A DNA stretch of 64,000 nucleotides from Microbacterium telephonicum (GCF_003651225.1 NZ_RCDB01000001.1:434001-498000); one strand, 5' to 3'; shown: positions 33,280-43,012, counted from the stretch's first letter. Program-made: numbers and translations. Notes: generated by a model not told the origin, from the letters alone.

Positions 33280-34032
33280 ATGTGCTCCGTGAACTTGAAT
33301 GGTGTGGACGTCGACTGGGTACGGGAACAACTGCAGCGCTTCGTCGAGCAGACTCGCCCAGTCAACCAATCCACCAATATGGTGATCACCGCGAGAACTG
33401 CTCCCGCATGCGGTCGTCCGACGGCGATCGAGCTGGTCGAGACTGCTCGCCCAATCCTCACTCGGCTCTACCCTGAGTGGCGATCAGAGAATCCCACTAG
33501 TTCCAACGACGAGTTCAAGTCGGAGCGCGACGCAGCACGGCGTCTCCTGGCCCGCCTTGCAACTCATGCAGACGTCGCTAGCCGTCTAGGCAGTCTCGAC
33601 AACTCGCCTCGCGTGCTCGCTTCTAACATGCACTCCCTGATCTGGACCGCAGCCCAAGCGCAATGGGCAACGGGTCATCGCCACGAGGCCGTGCTGGCCG
33701 CCGCGAAAGCCGTCAATTCCAGCCTGCAGTCGAAACTTGGTCGACGGGATGCATCAGAGCAAGACCTCATTCGGCAGGCCTTCAGCTCTGATGCGCCGAG
33801 TCCAGGTCGTCCGCGTCTACGCTTCTCGTCGATCGCGGACGCGCAGACGCGCGAATCGATGAGGCAAGGCGTGATGAATTTTGGAGCGGGATGCTTCGGG
33901 GCGATACGAAATCCTCTAGGCCATCTCCCGAACGACGAGGTGGACCTCCCGGAGCAGATTGCTGTGGAGCAACTCGCGGCCTTGAGTCTTCTCGCCCGGT
34001 GGATCGACGATGCTGACGTCGTGACGAGCTGA
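33280..34032 (+). CDS. TIGR02391-like HEPN protein
   Basis: 250 residues. The C-terminal half has the pattern of TIGR02391: HEAVLAAAKAVNSSLQSKLG followed later by GAIRNPLGHLPNDEVDLP, where Arg210-x4-His215 is a HEPN motif, and a final helix (EQLAALSLLARWIDDADVV). The N-terminal half is variable. Such proteins occur in phage-defence and abortive-infection loci. It is divergent from the AIPR gene, with about 200 bases between the starts, and ends before the conjugation region. Confidence 0.75.
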   Translation: MCSVNLNGVDVDWVREQLQRFVEQTRPVNQSTNMVITARTAPACGRPTAIELVETARPILTRLYPEWRSENPTSSNDEFKSERDAARRLLARLATHADVASRLGSLDNSPRVLASNMHSLIWTAAQAQWATGHRHEAVLAAAKAVNSSLQSKLGRRDASEQDLIRQAFSSDAPSPGRPRLRFSSIADAQTRESMRQGVMNFGAGCFGAIRNPLGHLPNDEVDLPEQIAVEQLAALSLLARWIDDADVVTS

Positions 34033-34179
34033 CGCCTGCGGTTGAAGGCGTCGACGGTCCCTACCCAGCGTTCGCAAGCCGGTCCTCTTGCGTCCGCGCA
34101 GTAGTTGTCTGATGAGTAGATCGGACGAGCTGGCGGCGGTGTCTCAGATGACCCGTTCGGTCGAAGTCGCAAAAGCGGT

Positions 34180-34204
34180 GCGCCAAACGCGCGCCAGTTG
34201 GCGC
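34180..34204. other. Candidate transfer-origin inverted repeat before the relaxase
   Basis: GCGCCAA (34180-34186) and TTGGCGC (34198-34204) flank an 11-base spacer in the 330-base gap before the relaxase gene. MobF transfer origins usually lie near the relaxase and contain inverted repeats next to the nick site. No nick sequence is recognised, so this is a position-based guess. The rest of 34033-34362 holds no gene. Confidence 0.3.
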
Positions 34205-34362
34205 GTCAGGCACCTCCCTGGTCTACGTCGCTGTCGCGGTCACTCCTCTTCGGAACCCGCGTCGAGCTCGCTGACATCGACCAGCAAAGGAACCAGCAAT
34301 GCACGCAGGCACTTTCTGTGTATCCGTGGCGCGGATATGCGGATTGAGCGTATGGTGGGCGC

Positions 34363-37332
34363 ATGCGCGGCGGGCTGGAGCGCTGGAAGCGCGGGGTTGA
34401 TTCGCACGGGGTGCGGTCGGCGATGGCGTACGCGCTGGAGGGCTCGTGTGATGCGTCGATGCGGTTGTCGAGCGGGGTGGAGGCGCTTGCCGCTTACAGC
34501 GACTCCACGGAACGGACGGTCACACGGTTCGCGGTCACGGAGGGGTTGATCGTCTCGGACGAGCTCACCCGCGAGCAGCTGACTCAGTGGGTGGATGGGT
34601 TCGATCCGGAGTCGGGGACGCGGCGTGGGCGTGACCTGTCGTCGCCGCAGGCGGACCTGCTTCTGGACGGGACGATCAATGCGCCGAAGTCGTTCAGCCT
34701 GGTGGCGCTGCTGCATGAGGATTTGGCGGCGGAGTTCGAGGCGTTGCAAGACCGCCTTCGCGATCGCGTGATTCGGATCTGGCAGCGCGAGCTGAACGCG
34801 CGCCGCGGCGCCGGTGGGCGGTTCCGTGAGGGCATCCACCGGCTAGAGGTGGTCGAGCTGCAGCACCGGCGATCGCGTGCCCTGGACCCTCACATTCATC
34901 GGCATCTGTGGCTGAGCGTGAAGGTGCAGGGACGAGACGGCGCGTGGTCGAATGTCGACTCCAGGGTCGCGATGAAGCTGCACACGTTGATCAACGCGGA
35001 GGGTGAGCTCGCGGCGCGCACCGATCCTGAGTGGGTGAGTGCGTTGGCGCGGCACGGTTACACGCTCGATGCGGCGGGTGAGGTTGCGGAGGTCGCGCAT
35101 GCGGTGCGGCCGTTGTCGCGGCGGGCGAATCAGATCGAGGCGAACCGTGCGGTGAAGCTCGCCGGGTGGCGTGCGGCGCATCCTGGTCAGGAGCCGGACT
35201 GGGAGGTGCTGCGGCAGATCGACCGGTTCGCTTGGTCGAAGGACCGGCCGGCGAAACCGCAGTACGTTGACGAGGATGACTGGGCCCAGCTCATCCGCGA
35301 TGAAATCGCGGCGATCGATCCGATGCTGCTCGAGGACGCTCGGCGTGCCGCGGGGGAGAGCGTCCTGGCGCGACTGGATCGTGAGTTGCTGATGATGATG
35401 GCGCTGGTGGATGCGGACCAGCGTTCGTCTGCGTCGGGAGGCCGCTTCAGCATGGTCGATGTCCGCGCCGGTGCCACGCGCGCCGTTGCCGCCTCCGGGA
35501 TCGTTGCGACTCGAGACGCACTGCAACCGCTGATCGATGACGTCGTTGCGGGCGCACTTGCGGAGGTCGTCGACCTGCTGGGCGCGGATCCGGATCGCCC
35601 GCAGCATGTGAAGGCGTTCATGGCTCGCCACACCGCCGAGCTGAAGATCGAGTTGGCGGCGCGGTTCGACCGGCTGAACGAGGCCGGCACCGACCTCACC
35701 CCCGACGTGGTCGGGATGGTCTCGGACACGGTCGTGACGGATGCCCTCGATCAGGGGCAGGTCGACGCGGCGCGGGTGATCGCCGGCACCAACCGGCTGG
35801 TGACCGTGACCGGTCCTGCTGGGGCGGGGAAGACAACGATGCTCCGCGTTGCCAGTGAAGCGCTGCGGCTGCAACGGCGCCGTATGGTGGTCGTCGCTCC
35901 TACGAAGAAGGCCGCCTCGGTCGCCGCCCGCGAGATCGGCGCGACCGCCTCCAGCCTCCACGCGTTGCTCGCCGACTACGGCTGGCGGTGGGGATATGAC
36001 GACGCCGGCATGGAGCAGTGGACCCGGGCATCCGTCGGCGACGTCGAAGAGCTGGGTGTCTACGCGGGGCCGCGCCGTTACCCATTGCGACCAGGGGATC
36101 GGATCGTGATCGACGAGGCGGGCATGGTCGACCTGCACACGGCGCGCGCGCTGGCGATCGTCGCCGAGGAGACCGGCGCGCAACTGGCGATGGTGGGCGA
36201 CCACCTGCAAGCCCTACCGGTCGGGCACTCGGGAGCGATGGGATGCATGGCCCGTCGCAGCGGCGCGGTAGTGGAACTGAAGGCCGTCCACCGATTCCGA
36301 GATCCCGAGTATGCGGCGCTGACTCTCCGGCTTCGGGAGCCGGCGTCGCGCGAGGAAGCCGTCCTGGTTGCGCAGCAGCTCGAGGCGCGCGGCGAAGTAT
36401 CCGTGGTGACCCACGCCGGTGCGGCACGCCAGATGATGGTGGACCGGTACTTCCAAGCGACGGACACGCATCAGCGCATCGCGCTCGTGACGGCCACCAA
36501 CGACGAAGCTGACGCCATCAACGACGCCATCCAACAGCGGCGCCTCGACCGCGGCGAACTCACCCTGGATTCGATCGCGGTCGGCATGGACGAACAGCGC
36601 ATCCTCGTCGGCGACACCGTACAGACCCGCCGCAACGACACCGCCTTCGACGTCGAGAACCGCGCCATCTGGACCGTAGCCGCCATCGACGCGACGACTC
36701 TGACGCTCCAGAACCCGGCGGATCCTCTCGATGTCCGCATCGTCACACCGGACTACGCCGCCGATCACCTCCACCTCGCCTACGCGTCAACCGTGCACGG
36801 CGTCCAAGGCGAGACCACCGATCTCGGCGTCGTTGGGCCCGGCGTCGGAGCTGCGGGGCTCTATGTCGGGATGACCCGTGGACGCCACCGCAACGAGGCG
36901 ATCGTTCTGGTCTCACCCCACCAGGTACCGGTAGACGTCCTCGCCGACATGATGATGCGAGGCGCTCCCGAGATCACCCTCGACGACTCCCAACGTGCCG
37001 CCCGCGCCGAACTGGGGCGCGCGGCCCACGATCCCGTCGAGAGCGAACTCGCCCATCTGGGCGCCTGGATCAGCGACGCCACGGCTGCCCTCGCCGCTGC
37101 CGACGCCCACGCCGCCTCCGCCGATGCGCTCAGCCACGCCCGCACTGCCTACGCGGTGGCACCGGACGTGGCGGACAGGGAGGCGCTGCGTGTGCTGCTG
37201 TCCTCCCGGCGCGAAGCGGCGGAGAACCTGTGTGCGCGCTTGCTCAACCCGGCGCCCATCGCGTCGGAGCCACCGCCACCCGCAGTGAGCGTGGCGCCGA
37301 CGCCCAGCCGCAGCGGAGGGCTCAGCCGGTAG
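34363..37332 (+). CDS. MobF-family conjugative relaxase-helicase
   Basis: 989 residues. The N-terminal relaxase domain has the three-histidine metal site DPHIHRHLWLSV (H177, H179, H181), preceded by a NAPKSFSLVALL segment. The C-terminal helicase domain has Walker A TVTGPAGAGKTTMLRVA (about residue 484-491), IDEAGMVDLHTARAL, and the UvrD/RecD-like YASTVHGVQGETTDL near the end. It would nick the transfer origin, stay attached by a tyrosine and unwind the strand. It faces the plus direction while the transfer operon at 38.5-49.3 kb reads the other way. Confidence 0.93.
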   Translation: MRGGLERWKRGVDSHGVRSAMAYALEGSCDASMRLSSGVEALAAYSDSTERTVTRFAVTEGLIVSDELTREQLTQWVDGFDPESGTRRGRDLSSPQADLLLDGTINAPKSFSLVALLHEDLAAEFEALQDRLRDRVIRIWQRELNARRGAGGRFREGIHRLEVVELQHRRSRALDPHIHRHLWLSVKVQGRDGAWSNVDSRVAMKLHTLINAEGELAARTDPEWVSALARHGYTLDAAGEVAEVAHAVRPLSRRANQIEANRAVKLAGWRAAHPGQEPDWEVLRQIDRFAWSKDRPAKPQYVDEDDWAQLIRDEIAAIDPMLLEDARRAAGESVLARLDRELLMMMALVDADQRSSASGGRFSMVDVRAGATRAVAASGIVATRDALQPLIDDVVAGALAEVVDLLGADPDRPQHVKAFMARHTAELKIELAARFDRLNEAGTDLTPDVVGMVSDTVVTDALDQGQVDAARVIAGTNRLVTVTGPAGAGKTTMLRVASEALRLQRRRMVVVAPTKKAASVAAREIGATASSLHALLADYGWRWGYDDAGMEQWTRASVGDVEELGVYAGPRRYPLRPGDRIVIDEAGMVDLHTARALAIVAEETGAQLAMVGDHLQALPVGHSGAMGCMARRSGAVVELKAVHRFRDPEYAALTLRLREPASREEAVLVAQQLEARGEVSVVTHAGAARQMMVDRYFQATDTHQRIALVTATNDEADAINDAIQQRRLDRGELTLDSIAVGMDEQRILVGDTVQTRRNDTAFDVENRAIWTVAAIDATTLTLQNPADPLDVRIVTPDYAADHLHLAYASTVHGVQGETTDLGVVGPGVGAAGLYVGMTRGRHRNEAIVLVSPHQVPVDVLADMMMRGAPEITLDDSQRAARAELGRAAHDPVESELAHLGAWISDATAALAAADAHAASADALSHARTAYAVAPDVADREALRVLLSSRREAAENLCARLLNPAPIASEPPPPAVSVAPTPSRSGGLSR

Positions 37333-37636
37333 CGAAGTCCCTCACGGCACCGCGCCACACCCAGCAACGCTGCTCCTGATCCTCGACGAGGAACCGGATC
37401 GCGACGGCGCGGTCAGTCCACCTGCAGGCCTCAGCATCGACCTCCGCCGATGCCGGCCCAAACCGCACCCAGGCCCGTACCTTGGACGGTTGCGGATCGA
37501 TGGTCACCGGCGTCCGATCCAACTGCAGCTCCTCGGCCGTCAGTGTCTGCAGGGGCCCGGAATGAGCGATGCGTCCGAGGATGCGCTTGTCCATGTCGCG
37601 GTCGACCGAGGCGGCATAGCGGCGACTCGTCCCCAT
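37322..37636 (-). CDS. Hypothetical protein of the conjugation region
   Basis: 104 residues. The first half is polar (TLTAEELQLDRTPVTIDPQP) and the second reads like a small beta barrel (VRAWVRFGPASAEVDAEACR, then CWVWRGAVRDFATG). It converges with the relaxase gene (ends overlap by 11 bases) and diverges from the gene at 37718. A 36-bp palindrome lies in the gap between them. The function is unknown. Confidence 0.6.
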   Translation of the reverse strand: MGTSRRYAASVDRDMDKRILGRIAHSGPLQTLTAEELQLDRTPVTIDPQPSKVRAWVRFGPASAEVDAEACRWTDRAVAIRFLVEDQEQRCWVWRGAVRDFATG

Positions 37637-37679
37637 CTCCCACGCTCCGATCTCGCCCCGCCCAGAGTCGCTCCGAGCA

Positions 37680-37715
37680 CTATCGAGTGTAGAAGTAATG
37701 TTCTACACTCGATAG
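37680..37715. promoter_or_regulatory. Perfect 15-bp inverted repeat in a divergent promoter region
   Basis: CTATCGAGTGTAGAA (37680-37694) is repeated as its exact reverse complement at 37701-37715 around GTAATG. It ends two bases before the ATG of the gene at 37718 and 44 bases before the start of the opposite gene. It is a strong candidate operator controlling both. A partial copy, TGTAGAAC, follows inside the gene at 37732. Confidence 0.7.
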
Positions 37716-37717
37716 CC

Positions 37718-37978
37718 ATGGTTCAAGTGCATGTAGAACACGATCTCACCTTATGGATGGACGACGACATCCCGACTCGGATGTTCTATGCCGGCCGACG
37801 TTGGCAAGTCACCGACATGCCGACCCGGATCCGCGACAGCGTGTGGGCTACTGAACCGGGCACCGGCCGCGGGTTCTACGGGTGGCGATTCCAGGCGACG
37901 GACGAGACGGGGGAGAGCTTCGTGTTCGACGTTTACCCGGGCGCGGAGGGCTGGCACGTTCACCACTGCTACGCGTGA
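37718..37978 (+). CDS. Small protein, DUF6504-like (tentative)
   Basis: 86 residues: WMDDDIPTRMFYAGRRWQVT, a polar middle and GFYGWRFQATDETGES then GAEGWHVHHCYA. The GRRW-x-V and Trp-rich beta layout recalls DUF6504 proteins, but this is weak. There is no ribosome site: the ATG lies directly after the palindrome at 37680-37715. Translation may therefore be leaderless. Confidence 0.55.
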   Translation: MVQVHVEHDLTLWMDDDIPTRMFYAGRRWQVTDMPTRIRDSVWATEPGTGRGFYGWRFQATDETGESFVFDVYPGAEGWHVHHCYA

Positions 37979-38089
37979 GAGAGCCGCGACGGAGCCCTGC
38001 GATTGAGCGATGCGGACTCGCGGGTGCGGGAGCGCAGAGGTGCCTGTGAGTTCGGCCGGGGTCGTCGCCGGCCCCGATAGGTTGGCCGC

Positions 38090-38512
38090 GTGAAGAACCC
38101 ACGTCCTCTGTTGGCCTTGAGCATCGCGGTTGCGTCCCTCGTCGCTCTGACCGGATGTTCGATCAACGCGCTGGTGTGGGGGTCCGATGGTGCACGCGTG
38201 ATCGACACCACCGAGCAGCTGATCGCCGCGGCTGACGCTAGCTGTCAAGACGCTCTCGCCTGCGAAGATACGGCGGCCGTGTTCGGTGATGCGGGAGTGT
38301 GGGAAGGGCTCAGCGCGGGTGAGCCGGAGCAGTCCGATCCGGAGACGGTCATTGATGCGCCGGGGGTGGACGCGACATGGAGAATCAACCTCGAGGGGCT
38401 ATCGGCGAGTGCGCTTTCCGGTGAGGAGGTCCCGACGGATGTCCTCTATCGAGAGACCGAGGCCGGCTTGTGCGTGGCCGACGTCATCTGGCAGACGATC
38501 GAGGTGCGCTGA
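38090..38512 (+). CDS. Predicted lipoprotein, unknown function
   Basis: 140 residues, GTG start. The signal ALSIAVASLVALTGCSINAL has a lipobox with Cys at about residue 23. The mature part is acidic with two further cysteines (SCQDALACED) that may form a disulfide. It lies between the relaxase side and the transfer operon, on the opposite strand to the latter. It could be an entry-exclusion or surface protein of the element, but that is inference. Confidence 0.7.
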   Translation: MKNPRPLLALSIAVASLVALTGCSINALVWGSDGARVIDTTEQLIAAADASCQDALACEDTAAVFGDAGVWEGLSAGEPEQSDPETVIDAPGVDATWRINLEGLSASALSGEEVPTDVLYRETEAGLCVADVIWQTIEVR

Positions 38513-38536
38513 AGCCCGTCGCTGATCGCCGACGGT

Positions 38537-38752
38537 TCAGGCCGGAAAGTAGTCGGTGGGGGCGGTGGTGGCGCCGAGGATGACGGCGATGACGGTGCCG
38601 ATGGCCAGGAGAGCGCCGCTCGTGAGGGTGTGGCGCAGTGCCGCGCGGGGGTGGAATGTGATGACTGCGGCGAGGGCCGCGATGAGCTGGACGGCAAGTG
38701 CGAGGCAGATGAACGCGAGGATGCCGACTGCGGCGCTCACGGGGATGTTCAT
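38537..38752 (-). CDS. Small two-helix membrane protein at the end of the transfer operon
   Basis: 71 residues, mostly two membrane helices (AVGILAFICLALAVQLIAAL and SGALLAIGTVIAVILGATTA). It is the last gene of the minus-strand transfer cluster. The function is unknown. Confidence 0.65.
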   Translation of the reverse strand: MNIPVSAAVGILAFICLALAVQLIAALAAVITFHPRAALRHTLTSGALLAIGTVIAVILGATTAPTDYFPA

Positions 38753-38868
38753 GGGGTCCTTCTTCGGTGTTCGTCACGGTGGCCGGTGGTCGCCGGCGTG
38801 GGGTGGGATCGACGGGGTGGGCGGGCGAGAGTAGCCTGTGACTCTCGCCCGCCCTGGTGTGTTCCGGA

Positions 38869-39306
38869 TCAGCGGGTGAGCGAGGAGTCGGCGTATCGCG
38901 TCGGTTCTGCTACCGGCCCCGTTGCAGCGGGGCCGTTAGCTTTTGGGGCGCGGTCGATTCCGACGTTGGTGAACTTCAGCGAGGCGCCGACGTTGTCGGC
39001 GACGATGTCGCGGGTTTCGCGGCTGTTGCCGGTCTCCTTGTCGACGTAGGTGCCGAACCGAAGTTCGCCGGCGACGACGACCGAGTCTCCCTTGCGGAGG
39101 GACGCGGCGACGTGGCTGGCTTGCTGGTTGAACACGACCACACGGTGGAAGACGGTGCCGGCGTCTTCCCACAGGCGGGTGATCTCGTTGAGGCGGCGGT
39201 CGTTGACGGCGACGGTGAACCGCGTCCACCGGCCGGCGTCGGCTTGGCCGTGCTCGGGGTCGCCGGTGAGGTTTCCCTCGATCGTGACCGGGATCTTGGT
39301 CGACAT
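38869..39306 (-). CDS. ssb: Single-stranded DNA-binding protein
   Basis: 145 residues with an OB-fold SSB pattern: VTIEGNLTGDPEHGQADAGR, ARWTRFTVAVNDRR-type strand, FHRVVVFNQQASHVAASLRK, and GDSVVVAGELRFGTYVDKE with a C-terminal disordered tail. The tail lacks the usual acidic DDDIPF end. A plasmid/ICE-type SSB would coat the transferred strand and aid establishment in the recipient. Confidence 0.88.
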   Translation of the reverse strand: MSTKIPVTIEGNLTGDPEHGQADAGRWTRFTVAVNDRRLNEITRLWEDAGTVFHRVVVFNQQASHVAASLRKGDSVVVAGELRFGTYVDKETGNSRETRDIVADNVGASLKFTNVGIDRAPKANGPAATGPVAEPTRYADSSLTR

Positions 39307-39309
39307 TGC

Positions 39310-39828
39310 TCATTTCCTTTCATCAGGGGCGACCGGTGCGGCGCCCGGGTGAGCGTGGGACTGGGTGACCCACGCGGTCCATTTGTCCATGTCGGTGCCG
39401 TCCCGCAAGTAGCGGGGTGTGGGGGCGTGGTGCTCGCGAGTGCATCCGCCGCCGACTCGAGTGATGCGGGGCATCGCATTGGCGACCAGTTGCAGGAAGG
39501 TCGAGGGCCCTTCGCCGTGGTTGCTGGGATCGAGATAGAGGAGCCTGGCCGCCCGGAGCGCAGAGAGCTCCTCAACGAGGGGACGGTGTTGCCACCAACA
39601 ATTGGGGACGACGCTGGTGGGGATGTCGAAGGAGAAGACGAACCACTCGGTGAACGCGAACAGAGCGGCCCATTCGATGGGTGCGCGGTCATCGGTGAGG
39701 GTCTGCCAATCCACGACGCGTGAGGCGTACTGGGTGGGATCGAGGCCCGGGTTAGGGCCGCGGCGTGGGCCGCTGGCGACCTCTCGGGCGATGCCGCCGA
39801 CGACTGCGGCGTTCGGATCGTTGGTCAT
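39310..39828 (-). CDS. Conserved hypothetical protein of the transfer operon
   Basis: 172 residues. It has a WAALFAFTEWFVFSFDIPTS hydrophobic/aromatic segment, a WWQHRPLVEELSALRAARLL helix and a polar tail. Its ATG overlaps the end of the coupling-protein gene (ATGA). The function is unknown. Confidence 0.65.
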   Translation of the reverse strand: MTNDPNAAVVGGIAREVASGPRRGPNPGLDPTQYASRVVDWQTLTDDRAPIEWAALFAFTEWFVFSFDIPTSVVPNCWWQHRPLVEELSALRAARLLYLDPSNHGEGPSTFLQLVANAMPRITRVGGGCTREHHAPTPRYLRDGTDMDKWTAWVTQSHAHPGAAPVAPDERK

Positions 39829-41626
39829 GATTCCGCCTCCTCGGCAATGGGGATCGGGGTCGGCCTCCCGAAGGTCGCCAGTTGCTCTTGCTCGGTGGTG
39901 GCCTTGCCGGACTTGATCTCCCTGGCGTCGCGGCGACGGTCCCAGCCGGTGAGGTCCAGGAGCACGCTGCGTCGGTTCCGGTAGGCGAGGAGCCCGACCT
40001 CCGGCGGCATCCGGCGGATCTCGTCGACCGACATCAGCGGGAGCCGTTCGTTGAGGAGGGTGGTGTTGTGTCCGGCGCGGTCGGTGGACCATGACTTCTG
40101 CTGCCGGCGGGTGTCGCGGGAGCCGAGGAGTGCTTCGATGTCGCGAAGATGGGTGACGTGGGACGCGCCGCCGAGGATGACTTTCGCGGTCGCGGCCGCC
40201 CAGATGGTGTCCGCTTCGGCACGCGACCACGCGGTCTCAGCCTGGGAGAGGGCTTGGAGGACGACGAAGGTGCAGATGCCGCGGCCGCCGCCATCGGCCA
40301 TGGTGCGGGGGAGGTTCGCCCATCTGAACATGTTCGCGATCTCATCGAGGTCAGCCCGAGCGGATGCGGCAGTCGGGATCCGGGGGAGGCGAGCGCGCGG
40401 GTGCGGGCGACTTCGACGATGTTGTCCAGGAGGGCGCTGATCCAGCCGCCCATCGCCGTCGATCCGGCGGCGGACCCGATCAGGTAGAGCGTGTTGGGGC
40501 CGCTGAGGAAGTCGACAGGGTCGAACACCCGGTCCCCGGGTCGCGGGCTGAGGCTGTCCCGTACCTGCGGCACCGCCAGCGGCGCTACCGCGCCTTGTAC
40601 ACCGAACCAAATAGAGGAGAGCAGCTTCTCGTCACCGTTGATGGTCGCTTGTAGACTCTCGGCCCAACCCGGTGCTCCGCTGTCACGGAGATAGTCGACG
40701 GCGGTCGTGCCGGCGGCGTGCGGGCTGGATCCCCACTCGTAGAGATCGTCCACGCTCCCGCCTCCGACTGCGGCGGCGTGCAGTAGCCGGCTGAGGATGA
40801 TTCCGGCCGCTTGCGCCCATTCTTCGTTCTGGCTGCTGCGTCCCAGGGCGGTACCGGTCACGATCGCCATGCCACGCTGGGTGGCGATCAGCGGGTCCTC
40901 GCAGCCGGCGATCAGGTCGATGCGGAGGGTATCGCGGATGCCGGAGAGCCCCTGTGGGTCGAAGACGTACACGTCGCCACGCTGCTGCCTCATCCGCATC
41001 GTCGCGGTCAGGTTGTCGTTCGTGGTGGAGGTGGTGACGAGGGGCCCGGACCAGTCGAGGATCGCTGAGATCAGCACCCGGTACCCCTTGCCCGACCGTG
41101 GCGGTCCCTCGAGGGCGACCGAGTCTTCTATGGACACGTACACGTCCATTCCGCGGGAGGCGCCTACCCGCCAGCCGACGTCGGTGGCGTTCGGTGCGGT
41201 CATGTCTCGGCGCAGCTGCGGGGCGCGACGCAGCGCCGCCTTCGCCGACAGGTGCCGGCGGATCTCCGCCGACGTCGCGAACCCGGGCCGGACGCGAAGG
41301 TCCGCGATGAACGCCTGATCCGACTCCTGATACCGGGCGTACCAAACCCACGCCGCGATCACGCCCGCGACGATCAGTACGATCGCCACAAGATCCGCTA
41401 TCCGGATCGCCGCAACCGGGAGCGGGCATGCGTCGTTCGGGACGTAGGTATCGGGGTCGCCCGTGAAGGCGAGCCAGAGGGGGGAGAACAGCATGTCGGG
41501 TTCGGCGGGCGACCCGCAGGCGATGAGGGTGACCAGGGCGGTGACGGCGGCGAGCCCGAGGCTGAGGACGACGGCGATCGCGATGCCGATGGCGATGGCT
41601 TTGCCGATGGCTGCTTCGTTCATCAC
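39825..41626 (-). pseudogene. Conjugative coupling protein (TraD/TraG type), frameshifted
   Basis: From an ATG at 41626 the first 420 residues are a normal coupling protein. There are membrane helices at 10-40 and 70-95, a P-loop in ALEGPPRSGKGYRV, and VYVFDPQGLSGI. Near 40347-40355 the frame shifts: one frame ends after PGSRLPHPLGL, and the next continues as DLDEIANMFRWANLPRTMAD then FVVLQALSQAETAWS, the Walker B and following motifs. One missing base explains this. Joined, the protein would be about 600 residues. The protein normally recruits the relaxase-DNA complex. The break is either a real loss of transfer or an indel error. Confidence 0.85.
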
Positions 41627-41638
41627 GGCCTCCCGGGG

Positions 41639-43012
41639 TTAGAGGGTGTCGGTTGCGGTGGCGGCGACGCGGAGCCAGGCGTCGCGGGTGGTGGAGCGGA
41701 GGTTCTCGAAGCGGAGGGGCCCGGATTTGAGGGCGGGGTCGAAGGGGATGGTTTCGACGGCGCGGACGTGGGGGGTGAAGCCGGCGGCGATGTCGCGGAC
41801 GTGGGCGGCGTCGTGGGGTTCTGCTTGGGTGACGACGACGATCGCGTCATCGGCGAGGTCGCGGGAGGCGTTGCTGCGGTCGCGGAGGGCTTCGAGGAGC
41901 AGTAGGGCGGATTCGGCGGATTCGGGTGAGGCGAGGGTGGGGATGACGAGCTGCCTCGTGGAGTCGATCATGCGGATCCACCGGTCGGAGGATTCGTCGT
42001 TGCCGGAGTCGAAGACGACGAGCCGGTAGAAGCGGGCGGCGACTTTCATGAGGAGGTCGAACTGGTCGGTGCCGAGGCGTTGGTCGGCGGCGAGGAGTTC
42101 GGGGTTGGAGCGGAGCACGTCGTACCGGTCCGCGCCCTGGTGATGCACGTATCGGGTGATGTCGGAGACGCCGGTGTGCGGGTCGAGGAGGGTGTGGGCG
42201 GCGGGGAGTAGGTCGCGGATGGTGGTGTCATAGAGGCCGGGTTCGGTGCGCCAGCCGAGGGTGCCGCGGGTGTCGTTGTTGTCCCAGGCGAGGACGTTGC
42301 CGCCGCCGTGGCGGGCGTAGACGGCGGCGAGCATCGCGGTCGTCATCGTCTTCCCGACGCCGCCTTTGCCGTTGACGACGGCGATGGTGCGGCATCCCGC
42401 CCACTGCCGCGACACCATCCGCTCCCACTCGCTCCGGGCGAGCTCGTACGGGGACGGGCCGACGCGGAGCCCGATGCGGGCGAAGAACCCGCGCCACCCG
42501 GTCGCGGCGGGTGGAGTTTCGGTGGTTGGGGTGATGAAGGAGACACGTTCGGCCGGAGCTCGGGAGCTGCGGCGGCTCAACTGCCCGCCGACCGTTGCCG
42601 TCAGCCCGGCTGCGGCGTCTGGAACTTCAGGGGTCCGGCCCTCCGGGAGCACCGGAGTCGGGGACTCCCGGAGCTCGGTAGTGCGTGACTCCGGCACGTC
42701 GGTGGTCGGGGCCTCGAGGTCGGGGTCGTCGAACTCGGCGAGCCTGACCTCGGTCACGGACGCGGGGTCGGTGAGGGGGGTGAGGGTGCCGTCGGTTTGG
42801 ACGAGGAGGTGGTGGCGGCCGTGGTCGCCGCTGGTGACGAGTTCGACGGGGTTGCCGGTGCGGCGGGCGTCGTCGGTGGCGTGTTTGAGGATCGCGATAC
42901 GGATGTCGGTGACGTCGTGGACGGTGTGGCGGGTGCCGTCGGCGCCGGTGTAGAGGGCGGTGGGGCCGGTGACGGTCGCGAACGCCCGCGCGTGTGACGA
43001 GCTGGTGGTCAT
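41639..43012 (-). CDS. ParA/MinD-like ATPase of the transfer operon
   Basis: 457 residues. A long variable N-terminus (with alternating Pro/Thr-rich parts) is followed by a deviant Walker A NGKGGVGKTMTTAMLAAVYA, DNNDTRGTLGW and a Walker B-like FYRLVVFDSGNDESSD, in the P-loop fold of ParA/MinD. Proteins like this occur next to the VirB4-like ATPase in actinobacterial conjugation loci and may position the machine. Its ATG overlaps the stop of the VirB4-like gene. Confidence 0.85.
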   Translation of the reverse strand: MTTSSSHARAFATVTGPTALYTGADGTRHTVHDVTDIRIAILKHATDDARRTGNPVELVTSGDHGRHHLLVQTDGTLTPLTDPASVTEVRLAEFDDPDLEAPTTDVPESRTTELRESPTPVLPEGRTPEVPDAAAGLTATVGGQLSRRSSRAPAERVSFITPTTETPPAATGWRGFFARIGLRVGPSPYELARSEWERMVSRQWAGCRTIAVVNGKGGVGKTMTTAMLAAVYARHGGGNVLAWDNNDTRGTLGWRTEPGLYDTTIRDLLPAAHTLLDPHTGVSDITRYVHHQGADRYDVLRSNPELLAADQRLGTDQFDLLMKVAARFYRLVVFDSGNDESSDRWIRMIDSTRQLVIPTLASPESAESALLLLEALRDRSNASRDLADDAIVVVTQAEPHDAAHVRDIAAGFTPHVRAVETIPFDPALKSGPLRFENLRSTTRDAWLRVAATATDTL

